Positions 8,062 to 16,987 of a stretch of 64,000 nucleotides of DNA are shown piece after piece. The DNA comes from Kribbella aluminosa (GTDB lineage Bacteria; Actinomycetota; Actinomycetes; Propionibacteriales; Kribbellaceae): assembly GCF_017876295.1 (NCBI RefSeq), contig NZ_JAGINT010000002.1, positions 1,612,001-1,676,000 on the forward strand, given 5' to 3'. How positions within the stretch are numbered: position 1 is the stretch's first letter; every line of letters starts with the position of its first letter. The notes under the pieces are model-generated. The model ran no database searches and was not told where the DNA came from. It saw only the letters and a program-made list of their open reading frames with translations. The position numbers were made by a program, and so were the translations under genes.

Positions 8062-9435
8062 ATGACCACAACGCGTCGCGGGCTCAGCCTGCTGCTGGTG
8101 ATGGGACTCGGGCTGGTGGCCGCGTCCTGCGGAACGGCCGACAAGAAGCAGGCGGGGGACTCGGCCGGCGGCCAGGTGACGATCACGGTCGGCTGCGAGC
8201 CGCCGAAGAGCAACCCGAAGGAGCGCGAGGCCTGGGAGGCGGACGTCGCCACGTTCCAGAAAGCGCACCCGAACATCACGGTGCAGGGCAAGGACGCGTT
8301 CCCCTGCATCAACCCCGACACGTTCCAGGCCAAGCTGGCCGGTGGGACGCAGGAGGACCTGTTCTACGTCTACTACACCGACGTCCGGAAGATCATCGAG
8401 AAGAAGCAGGCGGCCGACATCAGTCAGTACGTCGGCACCGTCGGTGCGGTGAAGGACCTGCGGCCGGACGTGATGGGCGTGTTCAAGGCCAATGACAATA
8501 CGGACAAGACGTACGGGCTGCCGCGGAACAACTACAACATGGGCCTGGTCTACAACCGGAAGCTGTTCACGCAGGCGGGGCTCGATCCGGCGAACCCGCC
8601 GAAGACGTGGGACGACGTACGGGCGGCTGCGAAGAAGATCGCGGCGCTCGGGCCGGGGTACGTCGGGTTCGGGGAGTACTCGGCCGGCAACACGGGTGGG
8701 TGGCACTTCGCCGCCGAGCTGTATGCGCGCGGCGGGTCGATGGTCAGTAACGACGGAAAGACCGCGGCGTTCAACAGCGACGCAGGCAAGGCTGTGCTGG
8801 AGAACCTGAAGCGGATGCGCTGGGACGACAACTCCATGGGCAGCAAGCAGCTGCTGCAGTGGGCGGATCTGATGCGCATGATGGGCGGCGGCAAGCTCGG
8901 CATGATGATCGGGGCGCCGGACGTCGTGCAGTCGGTGAACAACGACTTCAAGGGCAAGTTCGACGACTACGGGGTGACCGCCGTACCGGAGTCGGGTGGG
9001 CAGTCGTCGCTGAGTGGTGGCGACGGGTACATGTTCAACCCGAAGGCGTCGCCGGAGAAGATCAAGGCCGGGCTGCAGTGGCTGGAGTTCCATGAGCTCA
9101 CGCCCGGGAAGGGGCAGTTCGACTACGCCCGGGCCAAGGCGCAGGGGCGTCCGGTCGGGCTGCCGATCCCGGACCTGTACGGCGAGAGTGCGCCCGGGCA
9201 GCAGATCAACGCACTACGGAAGCAGTACGCGACGGTGCCGGTCGACAACTTCACGCCCTACGTCGAGGCCCAGGGCAAGATCACCAACAAACTCGAGCCC
9301 CCGAAGGCGCAGGAGCTGTACGCCGTGCTCGACGTGGCGATGTCCGCGGTGCTGACCCGCAAGGACGCCGACGTCGGCAAACTACTGGCTGACGCCGAAT
9401 CCAAGGCCAACAAGATCCTGGCGAAGAACACGTAA
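8062..9435 (+). CDS. Sugar ABC transporter substrate-binding lipoprotein
   Basis: 457 aa MalE-like binding protein, unrelated in detail to the one at 561. Sec-type lipoprotein signal: R-R-G-L-S, hydrophobic core, then V-A-A-S-C with Cys23 as the lipid anchor. The ATG at 8062 has a strong purine-rich ribosome site (GAGGGAGAGGGTGGA); earlier in-frame starts lie in the leader. The following permeases and GH13 enzyme imply an alpha-glucoside (maltodextrin, trehalose or similar). Stop and next start overlap as TAATG. Confidence 0.9.
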   Translation: MTTTRRGLSLLLVMGLGLVAASCGTADKKQAGDSAGGQVTITVGCEPPKSNPKEREAWEADVATFQKAHPNITVQGKDAFPCINPDTFQAKLAGGTQEDLFYVYYTDVRKIIEKKQAADISQYVGTVGAVKDLRPDVMGVFKANDNTDKTYGLPRNNYNMGLVYNRKLFTQAGLDPANPPKTWDDVRAAAKKIAALGPGYVGFGEYSAGNTGGWHFAAELYARGGSMVSNDGKTAAFNSDAGKAVLENLKRMRWDDNSMGSKQLLQWADLMRMMGGGKLGMMIGAPDVVQSVNNDFKGKFDDYGVTAVPESGGQSSLSGGDGYMFNPKASPEKIKAGLQWLEFHELTPGKGQFDYARAKAQGRPVGLPIPDLYGESAPGQQINALRKQYATVPVDNFTPYVEAQGKITNKLEPPKAQELYAVLDVAMSAVLTRKDADVGKLLADAESKANKILAKNT

Positions 9436-10442
9436 TGGGAGACAAACTCACACACACCCGCCGCCCCCGCTCTGCGGGGACGGCGGGTGTTGGAACAGAG
9501 GAAGTGGTGCGGGCCGCGGAGGTGGTGAGGTGGACAGACGACCCTCCGGTCCCCGACACAGCAGGTGCTCTACGTAGGGCGGTTGGGCGGAATCTGACTG
9601 CGTATGGGTTCTTGTGTGGGGCAATGATCTGTTTTGCGTTGTTCTCCTGGTATCCGATGGTCCGGGAGATCGTGCTGAGTTTTCAGCAGAACAACTTCGT
9701 CGACCCGGGAAAGTGGGTCGGCTTCGAGAACTTCAGGACCGTGTTCGCGGATCCCGCGTTCTGGGCGGCCTGGTTGAACACGGCGGCGTTCAGTGGGCTG
9801 GCGCTCGTGATCGGGTACGCCGTGCCGTTCGTGCTGGCCGTCGTACTCAACGAACTGAAGCACGCGAAGGCCTACCTGCGGTTCGTCGTCTACCTGCCGG
9901 TGATGCTTCCCCCGGCGGTCGCCGTACTGCTGTTCAAATGGTTCTACGACCCCGGCTCGGGCCTGTTCAACCAGGCGCTGGGCGTCGTACACATCCCGCC
10001 GCTGAGTTGGCTGGACTCCACGAGCACCGCGCTGATCAGCCTGGTCATCGTCTCGACCTGGATGAACCTCGGCACCGGCACGCTGATCTACCTCGCCGCG
10101 CTACAGAGCATCCCGGGTGACCTGTACGAGTCCGCCGAGCTGGACGGTGCCGGCCTGCTGAAGCGCGTCCGGCACGTCACGATCCCGCAGACCAAGCTGA
10201 TCCTGCTGGTGATGCTGTTGCTGCAGATCGTCGCCACCATGCAGGTCTTCATCGAGCCGTACCTGCTGACCGGCGGCGGCCCGGAGAACGCGACCGTCAC
10301 CGTGGCGTACCTGATGTACCAGTACGCCTTCAACTTCGGCGACTTCGGCGGCGGGTCCGCGCTCGGCCTGATGCTGATGGTCGTACTGCTGGTGTTCTCC
10401 ACGATCTACCTGCGGGTGTCGCGCGAGGAGGCTGAGCGATGA
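9435..10442 (+). CDS. Sugar ABC transporter permease (MalF type)
   Basis: 335 aa, with roughly 60 cytoplasmic residues before the first span and six spans in all. EAA loop: Y-E-S-A-E-L-D-G-A-G-L-L-K-R-V followed by H-V-T-I-P. Forms the channel with the next gene product. Overlaps the binding-protein stop by one base and the next ATG by four. Confidence 0.92.
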   Translation: MGDKLTHTRRPRSAGTAGVGTEEVVRAAEVVRWTDDPPVPDTAGALRRAVGRNLTAYGFLCGAMICFALFSWYPMVREIVLSFQQNNFVDPGKWVGFENFRTVFADPAFWAAWLNTAAFSGLALVIGYAVPFVLAVVLNELKHAKAYLRFVVYLPVMLPPAVAVLLFKWFYDPGSGLFNQALGVVHIPPLSWLDSTSTALISLVIVSTWMNLGTGTLIYLAALQSIPGDLYESAELDGAGLLKRVRHVTIPQTKLILLVMLLLQIVATMQVFIEPYLLTGGGPENATVTVAYLMYQYAFNFGDFGGGSALGLMLMVVLLVFSTIYLRVSREEAER

Positions 10443-11308
10443 GGACGCTGGTCTCCCCGCTGGCGTTGCGTACGCCGCGCGGCCGGATCGTCTACTGGAC
10501 GGTCCTCGTGGTGACGGTGGTCGGCTTCACCGGGGCGTTCGTGTTCCCGCTGTTCTGGATGGTGACCGGGGCCCTGAAGTCGCCGGACGAGCTCGCGCAG
10601 ATCCCGCCCAGCTTCTTTCCGAAAACGTTTGACTTCCAGGTGTACGCCGACGCGTGGGATCAGCTGCAGCTCGGGGTGTTCCTGAAGAACACAGTGCTGT
10701 ACGCCGGTGGCGCTTGGCTGTTTACGCTTGCCGTTGATGTGACCGCGGCGTACGCGTTGTCGAAGCTGCGGCCGGTGCTCGGAAAGCTGGTGCTCGGGGC
10801 GATGCTGGCGACGTTGATGATTCCGCCGATGGTGCTGCTGCTACCGATGTACCTGGTGGCCAAGGATGTGCCGCTTGTGCATGCTGACCTGCTGAACACC
10901 CCGTGGGCGATTTGGTTGCCAGCGGCAGCTAACGGGTTCTTCGTGTTCCTGCTGAAACGCTTCTTCGACTCGATCCCGAAGGAGCTACTGGAGGCGGCGG
11001 AGATCGACGGCGCCTCACCGCTGCGCATCCTGTGGTCGATCGTGCTGCCGGTCTCGCGTCCGATCATCGGCGTGGTGTCGATCCTGTCGGTGGTCACCGT
11101 CTGGAAGGACTTCGTCTGGCCACTGCTGGTGCTGCCCGAAACGGAGAAGATGTCGATCAGCGTAGGAATCGCGTCCCTGTCCGCCCAGATGCCCCAGAAC
11201 GTCCTGATCGCCTCGCTGGTCATCGCCAGCCTGCCGACGATCCTCGTCTTCTTCGTGTTCCAAAGAAGCATCATGTCCGGCCTCACCGCCGGAAGCCTCA
11301 AAGGATGA
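10439..11308 (+). CDS. Sugar ABC transporter permease (MalG type)
   Basis: 289 aa, six spans, with the EAA loop L-E-A-A-E-I-D-G-A-S-P-L-R-I-L-W followed by I-V-L-P-V-S-R-P. It is followed by a 77-base gap and then the alpha-glucosidase. As in the first transporter operon no ATPase gene is present, pointing to a shared MsiK-like ATPase. Confidence 0.92.
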   Translation: MRTLVSPLALRTPRGRIVYWTVLVVTVVGFTGAFVFPLFWMVTGALKSPDELAQIPPSFFPKTFDFQVYADAWDQLQLGVFLKNTVLYAGGAWLFTLAVDVTAAYALSKLRPVLGKLVLGAMLATLMIPPMVLLLPMYLVAKDVPLVHADLLNTPWAIWLPAAANGFFVFLLKRFFDSIPKELLEAAEIDGASPLRILWSIVLPVSRPIIGVVSILSVVTVWKDFVWPLLVLPETEKMSISVGIASLSAQMPQNVLIASLVIASLPTILVFFVFQRSIMSGLTAGSLKG

Positions 11309-11385
11309 GAGCACTCGCCGCTGGCGGGGAACTGAACAGATGCCCTCGGTCCGAGCGGAGCGAGGGGCGGGTTGAGAGGAGAACG

Positions 11386-12927
11386 ATGGGTCACGAATGG
11401 TGGCGGGGTGCCGCGATCTATCAGGTGTATCTGCGGAGTTTCGCCGACGGGAATGGAGACGGGGTCGGGGATCTGGCCGGGTTGCGGAAGAGGCTGCCGT
11501 ACTTGGCCGAGTTGGGGATCGACGCGATCTGGCTGAATCCGTGGTACCCGTCGCCGATGGCCGACGGTGGGTACGACGTGGCGGACTATCGGGCGATCGA
11601 CCCGGTGTTCGGGACGCTGGCCGAGGCGGAGGAGTACATCGCCGAGGCGCACGCCCTGAACATCCGGACCATCGTCGACATCGTGCCGAACCACGGATCG
11701 GACCAGCAGGACTGGTTCGTCCGGGCCTTGCAGGCGGAACCGGGCTCACAGGAGCGCGAGCGCTTCCTCTTCCGTCCCGGCAAGAACGATGGTCCACCCA
11801 ACGACTGGCAGTCGATCTTCAACGGTCCGGCCTGGACGCAGGTCGAGGACGGCGAGTGGTACCTGCACCTGTTCGCGCCGGAGCAGCCCGACTTCAACTG
11901 GCGCAACCCCGAGGTCGTCGAGGAGTTCCACGACATCCTCCGGTTCTGGCTCGACCGCGGCGTCGACGGCATCCGGATCGACAGCGCCGCCGTACTGTTC
12001 AAGGACCTGGACAGCGTCGCGGAGTCGTACACCGACCACGACGAGGTGCACGAGGTGTACCGCGGCTGGCGACGGATCTCCGACTCGTACGACGACCGGT
12101 TCTTCGTCGGTGAGATGTGGATGCCGGACCAGGAACGGTTCGCGCTGTACCTGCGTCCGGACGAGCTGCAGACCGCGTTCAACTTCGACTTCCTGTCCCG
12201 CCCGTGGGACGCCGCCGAACTGCGCGCCTCGATCGACCTCACGCTGTCGACCCATGTCCCGATCGGCGCCCCGCCGACCTGGGTCCTCTCGAACCACGAC
12301 GTGACCCGCCCGGTGACGAAGTACGGCCGATCGGACACGTCGTTCTCGCATCAGGATCGCAAGCACGGCATGCCGACCGACCTCATCCTCGGCGAACGCC
12401 GGGCCCGTGCCGCGGCACTGCTGGCGATGGCGCTGCCGGGTGGACTGTACGTCTACCAAGGCGAGGAGCTCGGGTTGCCCGAGGTCGAGGACCTGCCGGA
12501 CGAGGTTCTCCAGGACCCGATCTTCAGCCGATCGAAGGGCGCTGACCGGGGGAGAGACGGTTGCCGCGTGCCCCTACCGTGGTCCGGGAAGGAGCCACCG
12601 TTCGGGTTCGGCGACGGTACGCCGTGGCTCCCGCAGCCGCGCGACTGGAAGAACCTGACGGTCGAATCCCAGCACGACGACCAGAACTCGATGCTGTCCT
12701 TGTACCGCCGAGGGCTGCAGCTTCGCCGGCAGCTGCTGGGGGACGGGATGCTCAGGTGGATCGACTTCGCGCCGAACGTGCTCGCCTTCGAGCGGGAGAA
12801 CCTGACCTGCATCAGCAACCTGAGCGCCGCGCCGGTGGACCTGCCTCCCCATGACGAGGTGCTGATCACGAGCAACCCGTTGGACAGCGGGCAGCTACGT
12901 CCGGAAACCACCGCCTGGCTGCGCTGA
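11386..12927 (+). CDS. Alpha-glucosidase, glycoside hydrolase family 13
   Basis: 513 aa cytoplasmic enzyme (no signal peptide) of the oligo-1,6-glucosidase/alpha-glucosidase branch. It begins with the typical W-W-R-G-A-A-I-Y-Q-V-Y-L-R-S-F and G-D-G-V-G-D-L-x-G-L. Catalytic triad visible: Asp199 (GIRIDS, nucleophile), Glu243 (FVGEMW, acid/base) and Asp305 (LSNHDVTRP). Start at 11386 is supported by GAGAGGAGAA just upstream. It should hydrolyse the disaccharide or dextrin brought in by the preceding importer to glucose. Confidence 0.92.
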   Translation: MGHEWWRGAAIYQVYLRSFADGNGDGVGDLAGLRKRLPYLAELGIDAIWLNPWYPSPMADGGYDVADYRAIDPVFGTLAEAEEYIAEAHALNIRTIVDIVPNHGSDQQDWFVRALQAEPGSQERERFLFRPGKNDGPPNDWQSIFNGPAWTQVEDGEWYLHLFAPEQPDFNWRNPEVVEEFHDILRFWLDRGVDGIRIDSAAVLFKDLDSVAESYTDHDEVHEVYRGWRRISDSYDDRFFVGEMWMPDQERFALYLRPDELQTAFNFDFLSRPWDAAELRASIDLTLSTHVPIGAPPTWVLSNHDVTRPVTKYGRSDTSFSHQDRKHGMPTDLILGERRARAAALLAMALPGGLYVYQGEELGLPEVEDLPDEVLQDPIFSRSKGADRGRDGCRVPLPWSGKEPPFGFGDGTPWLPQPRDWKNLTVESQHDDQNSMLSLYRRGLQLRRQLLGDGMLRWIDFAPNVLAFERENLTCISNLSAAPVDLPPHDEVLITSNPLDSGQLRPETTAWLR

Positions 12928-12960
12928 ACTCGTCGCGGGACCGGGCCGGGCTGACCAGGT

Positions 12961-13026
12961 GAGGGGTTCACCCCTCCCGTTGAGGTGGTCGTACGGCCAC
13001 ATTTCGGATTGTTGCCGTACGACCAC
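12961..13026. terminator. Double hairpin between convergent genes
   Basis: Two inverted repeats separate the alpha-glucosidase and the copper ATPase. GAGGGGT-TC-ACCCCTC (12961-12976) is followed by GTGGTCGTACGGC (12985-12997) paired with GCCGTACGACCAC (13014-13026) across a 16-base loop. A bidirectional terminator is likely. The first element resembles one at 27064-27078. Confidence 0.7.
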
Positions 13027-13037
13027 ATGCCCAGTGA

Positions 13038-15266
13038 TCACGTCAGTGGTTTGAACCGGCGTAGGCGGAGGCTGTTCGACACCACGAAGACCGAGCTGAA
13101 GGCCATTGCTGCGCCGGCCAGCATCGGGTTCAGCAGGCCGGCTGCCGCGAGCGGTAGAGCGGCCACGTTGTAGGCGAAGGCCCAGAACAGGTTGCCCTTG
13201 ATCGTGCGGAGCGTGCTGCGGGAGAGCCGGATGGCGTCCGCGGCCGCGCGCAGATCGCCGCGGACCAGCGTCAGGTCGCTCGCCTCGATCGCGACGTCGG
13301 TACCGGTGCCCATGCTCAGGCCGAGATCCGCCTGGGCGAGGGCGGCCGCGTCGTTGACGCCGTCACCGACCATCGCGACCACGCGTCCCTCGTCCTGCAG
13401 CTTCTTCACCGCGTCGACCTTGCCAGCCGGCAGTACCTCGGCGATCACCTCGTCGATACCAACCTCACCGGCAACCTTCAGCGCGACCGCCTCGTTGTCG
13501 CCGGTGAGCAGCACCGGCCGAAGCCCCAGCTGCCGAAGGTCCCGGATCGCCTGCACCGACGTGGGTTTGACGGTGTCCGCGACGACCAGCACGGCCCGCG
13601 CTTCGCCGTCCCAGCCGACCGCAACCGCCGTACTGCCCTCGGCCTCTGCGTGCTCCTTGGCGTGCGCGAGCTCGGAAGGAAGGTGCTGGCTCCACTCCTC
13701 CAGCAGCCGCGTCCGCCCCACGAGTACGGCGTGCCCGTCGACAATCCCCTGTACACCAAGGCCTTCGACGTTCCCGAAGTCCTCGACCTCGGGCAGCTTG
13801 CCCTCGGCAGCCGCGGCCCGCGCCACGGCCTGCGCGATCGGGTGCTCACTCGAGTGCTCGAGCGCCCCGGCCAACCGCAGTACCTCGGACCGCTCCTGAC
13901 CAGGAGCCAGGAGTACGTCGACCAGCTCCATCCGGCCCGTGGTGACCGTGCCTGTCTTGTCCAGTACGACGGTGTCGACCCGGCGCGTGGACTCCAGCAC
14001 CTCCGGCCCCTTGATCAGGATGCCCAGCTGCGCGCCCCGCCCGGTGCCGACCATCAACGCGGTCGGCGTGGCCAGGCCCAGCGCACACGGGCAGGCGATG
14101 ATCAGTACGGCGACGGCGGCCGTGAACGCGACCTCCACCGGCGAACCGTTGCCCAGCCAGAACCCGAGGGTCGCCAGCGCGAGCCCGATCACGATCGGTA
14201 CGAAGATCCCGGACACCTTGTCGGCCAGCCGCTGTACGGCGGCCTTCCCGTTCTGCGCGTCCTCGACCAGCCGGGCCATCTGCGCGAGCTGCGTGTCCGC
14301 ACCGACCCGGGCCGCCCGGACCACCAGCCGGCCGCCGGCATTGACGGTCGCACCAACGACCGCGTCCCCGGCACCGACCTCGACGGGTACCGACTCGCCG
14401 GTCAGCATCGACGCGTCGATCGCGCTGCTGCCGGTCACGATCACGCCGTCGGTCGCGACCTTCTCGCCGGGCCGGACGACGAACTCGTCACCCACGACGA
14501 GCTGGTCGGCCGGGATCCGGGTCTCGGTCCCGTTCCGCAGTACGGCGACGTCCTTCGCGCCAAGCTCCAGCAGCGCACGGAGAGCGGCACCCGAGCGGCG
14601 CTTCGCGCGGGCCTCGAAGTACCGCCCGGCAAGGATGAAGGTGGTGACACCGGCCGCGACCTCGAGGTAGATCTCCTCGGCGCCGCCGCCCCGGGACGGG
14701 ATCAGCGTGAACGGCATCTTCATCCCGGGCGCGCCGGCGCCGCCGAGGAACAGCGCGTACAGCGACCACAGGAACGCGCTCACCACACCGAGTGAGATCA
14801 GCGTGTCCATCGTGGCGGCGCCGTGCCGCAGGTTCGTCCAGGCGGCCTTGTGGAACGGCCAGGCCGCCCATGTCACCACCGGGAACGCCAGCGTCAGCGA
14901 CGCCCACTGCCACGAGTCGAACTGCAGCGCCGGGATCATCCCGAACGCGATCACCGGGACTGCGAGCACGATGCTCGCGATCAGCCGCTCCCGCAGGGGT
15001 TTCAGCTCGTCCGGTGCGTCCGCGGAGGCCTCGACGGCGGGCGACGGCAGCGCCGCCGTGTACCCGGTCTGCTCGACCGTGGCGACCAGGTCGTCGGTCG
15101 AGATGCCGTCCGCGTACGTCACCTTCGCCTTCTCGGTGGCGTAGTTGACGGTCGCGGTGACGCCCGCCATCCGGTTCAGCTTCTTCTCCACCCGGGCCGC
15201 GCAGGAGGCGCACGTCATGCCACCGATGATGAGTTCGACGGACTGACCGGGTTGGGGACTGGTCAT
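13038..15266 (-). CDS. copA: Copper-translocating P-type ATPase
   Basis: 742 aa membrane pump of P1B type. Order: N-terminal heavy-metal-binding domain with G-M-T-C-A-S-C (Cys19, Cys22); membrane spans; actuator with T-G-E-S; the ion-site C-P-C in a membrane helix (Cys392, Cys394, IACPCALGLATP); phosphorylation site D-K-T-G-T (Asp436); and the GDGxND hinge near the C-terminus. CPC plus an adjacent csoR predicts Cu(I) export. The ATG at 15266 has GAGAGGAGG upstream. Last gene of the csoR-copZ-X-copA operon. Confidence 0.93.
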   Translation of the reverse strand: MTSPQPGQSVELIIGGMTCASCAARVEKKLNRMAGVTATVNYATEKAKVTYADGISTDDLVATVEQTGYTAALPSPAVEASADAPDELKPLRERLIASIVLAVPVIAFGMIPALQFDSWQWASLTLAFPVVTWAAWPFHKAAWTNLRHGAATMDTLISLGVVSAFLWSLYALFLGGAGAPGMKMPFTLIPSRGGGAEEIYLEVAAGVTTFILAGRYFEARAKRRSGAALRALLELGAKDVAVLRNGTETRIPADQLVVGDEFVVRPGEKVATDGVIVTGSSAIDASMLTGESVPVEVGAGDAVVGATVNAGGRLVVRAARVGADTQLAQMARLVEDAQNGKAAVQRLADKVSGIFVPIVIGLALATLGFWLGNGSPVEVAFTAAVAVLIIACPCALGLATPTALMVGTGRGAQLGILIKGPEVLESTRRVDTVVLDKTGTVTTGRMELVDVLLAPGQERSEVLRLAGALEHSSEHPIAQAVARAAAAEGKLPEVEDFGNVEGLGVQGIVDGHAVLVGRTRLLEEWSQHLPSELAHAKEHAEAEGSTAVAVGWDGEARAVLVVADTVKPTSVQAIRDLRQLGLRPVLLTGDNEAVALKVAGEVGIDEVIAEVLPAGKVDAVKKLQDEGRVVAMVGDGVNDAAALAQADLGLSMGTGTDVAIEASDLTLVRGDLRAAADAIRLSRSTLRTIKGNLFWAFAYNVAALPLAAAGLLNPMLAGAAMAFSSVFVVSNSLRLRRFKPLT

Positions 15267-15282
15267 GATGAAGTGCCTCCTC

Positions 15283-16245
15283 TCAGTGGCCGTGGGGCGT
15301 TTCCGCGTGCCCCGGGGTCGTGGTGGTTGCTGTCGGTGGAACGATCGCCGCTCGGGTCGAGCCGACCTTGACGGTGAACTCGGCGGTGTGGACCGCGCCG
15401 GCGTGCTGGAAGTCCAGGAACAGGCTGTACGTCCCCGCGGTCGGGAAGGTCGTCGCGAACGTGACCTCCGGACCGCCCTTCGCACCCGGCTCGGCGTGCT
15501 CCGCCGGATGGTTGTGCAGGTACGCCAGGTCACCGCCGCGCAGCGACACCAGGTGCCCGAAGGCGCCCAGGTACGGCTGCAGATCGGTGACGGGCTTGCC
15601 GTCGCGGGTGACCTTGAACGTCAACTCGGACTCCTTACCCGCGACCGGGGTGCCCTGCAGCGTCACGTCGTACCCGTGGAAGCTGTAGACGCCGGCCGGC
15701 TCGGCGACCGGGACCGGGACGTACATCCCGGTGACGTTGACGTCCGTACCGAGCGTGATCGTGCTGTCGTGCCCGGCCGGCTGGAAGTCGGCGTACAGCC
15801 GCCAGGTCCCGCCGGCGGTGAACGTGAACGGGATGCTCCACGTCCCGTCCGCCGCCAGCACCGGATGCACATGGTGGAACCCGGACAGGTCCCGCCGTAC
15901 CACGATCAGGTGCAGGTCCTTCTCGTGGGTCTTCGTGTACTGCGTGACCGGCCTGCCGTCCGGCCCTTGGATCGTGAAGCGCAACTCGGTCTGCTGACCC
16001 GAGGTGAAGAACGTCTTCGCCGGCGTGAGCGTGTAGCCCGCGTCGGAGACTGCCAGACCAGGCAGTTGCCCGGCTGCGTCGTGCCCTTCCATTCCACCCA
16101 TCTCCTCTCCGTGAGCAGGGGCCGCGGAGGTGCCGTCGGCCGCCGCGACCGGGTCGATCGCGGAGCCGATGCCGAACGCCGCGCCGAAGGCGAGCGCGAT
16201 CGCACCGGCGAACGCGCCGAGCCGGAGCGCGGCGGCCCGGTTCAC
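15283..16245 (-). CDS. Secreted or anchored copper-operon protein, function unknown
   Basis: 320 aa. An N-terminal hydrophobic segment (signal peptide or anchor) is followed by a His/Met-containing stretch (G-E-E-M-G-G-M-E-G-H) and two beta-rich repeats of about 110 residues. Each repeat contains an L-x-x-F-x-V/I core and a histidine cluster (F-H-H-V-H-P in one; Y-L-H-N-H-P-A-E-H in the other), and the tail is H-rich (ETPHGH). These clusters could bind copper outside the membrane. GTG start overlaps the chaperone stop (GTGA) and 16 bases separate it from copA, so it is firmly in the copper operon. I know similar proteins only as conserved actinobacterial hypotheticals. Confidence 0.7.
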   Translation of the reverse strand: MNRAAALRLGAFAGAIALAFGAAFGIGSAIDPVAAADGTSAAPAHGEEMGGMEGHDAAGQLPGLAVSDAGYTLTPAKTFFTSGQQTELRFTIQGPDGRPVTQYTKTHEKDLHLIVVRRDLSGFHHVHPVLAADGTWSIPFTFTAGGTWRLYADFQPAGHDSTITLGTDVNVTGMYVPVPVAEPAGVYSFHGYDVTLQGTPVAGKESELTFKVTRDGKPVTDLQPYLGAFGHLVSLRGGDLAYLHNHPAEHAEPGAKGGPEVTFATTFPTAGTYSLFLDFQHAGAVHTAEFTVKVGSTRAAIVPPTATTTTPGHAETPHGH

Positions 16246-16463
16246 GACGCCGCCAGTGCGTAGCCCGCCTCGTCGACGGCATCCCGTACGGCGGACTCGT
16301 CCAGCGCGGACTCACTCGTCACGCGCACCGCGGAGGTGCCACCCGCGACGAGATCGATCTGCACATCCTGGACGCCGACCAGCTTGCTGATCTCCTCGGT
16401 AACCGCCGACGTGCAGTGCCCACAGGTCATGCCGGACACGGAGTAGGTAGTAGTGGTGCTCAT
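16242..16463 (-). CDS. copZ: Copper chaperone, heavy-metal-associated domain
   Basis: 73 aa single ferredoxin-like HMA domain with the metal site G-M-T-C-G-H-C (CxxC) near residue 11. Expected to carry Cu(I) in the cytoplasm to CopA. ATG at 16463; its stop overlaps the next gene's GTG. Confidence 0.92.
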   Translation of the reverse strand: MSTTTTYSVSGMTCGHCTSAVTEEISKLVGVQDVQIDLVAGGTSAVRVTSESALDESAVRDAVDEAGYALAAS

Positions 16464-16521
16464 ATCGATGCTCCTTGCTCGAAAACGGTTCGCAACAGGT
16501 GGAGGGCTGGGCCGGACGTGG

Positions 16522-16818
16522 TCAGCTGCGGACGAGTCGGGCGATCGCCTCGGAGGCTTCGCGAACCTTCTCGTCGGCCTCCGGACCGCCCTTCTGCGCG
16601 GCCTCGACCACACAGTGCGACAGATGCTCGTCGAGCAACTCCAGCGAGAACGACTGCAACGCCTTCGTGGCCGCCGACACCTGAGTCAGGATGTCGATGC
16701 AGTACTGGTCCTCCTCGACCATCCGCTGCAGCCCACGAACCTGCCCTTCGATCCGCCGCAACCGCTTCAGATGCCGGTCCTTCTCGGCGCTGTACCCGTG
16801 CACGTGCTCGCTGCTCAT
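16522..16818 (-). CDS. csoR: Copper-sensing repressor CsoR
   Basis: 98 aa all-helical regulator. The Cu(I) ligand set C-H-C is present with family spacing: Cys40 (Q-Y-C-I-D), His65 and Cys69 (E-H-L-S-H-C). Cu(I) binding should release the repressor from DNA and induce export. I chose ATG 16818 (MSSEHVHGY) because family members start there; upstream codons run into the operator. Two CsoR-type palindromes lie immediately upstream, so the whole operon is likely autoregulated. Confidence 0.93.
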   Translation of the reverse strand: MSSEHVHGYSAEKDRHLKRLRRIEGQVRGLQRMVEEDQYCIDILTQVSAATKALQSFSLELLDEHLSHCVVEAAQKGGPEADEKVREASEAIARLVRS

Positions 16819-16841
16819 CTCCGGCCCTCCGTCGCCTCGAC

Positions 16842-16889
16842 TACCCCTCGGGGGTATCTCCACGCACCTGAAGGTACCCCCTGCGGGTA
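16842..16889 (-). promoter_or_regulatory. Tandem CsoR operator boxes
   Basis: Two interrupted palindromes of the TACCCC-n-GGGGTA class: TACCCCTCGGGGGTA (16842-16856) and TACCCCCTGCGGGTA (16875-16889), 33 bases apart (about three helical turns). A weaker third copy (TACGGGCAGGGGGTA, 16912-16926) follows. They lie 24-110 bases upstream of csoR. Confidence 0.8.
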
Positions 16890-16987
16890 TCGAACGCAAG
16901 TCTTCCGTCGATACGGGCAGGGGGTATACGCAGATCAGTTGTCACCGAGGGCGGGGGCTGACCGGATCTGCCCCCGAGCGAGCTACG

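Noticed and set aside
13650..14795. Long plus-strand frame opposite copA
   Set aside because: It lacks any domain and mirrors the codon pattern of copA, which has all P-type ATPase motifs.
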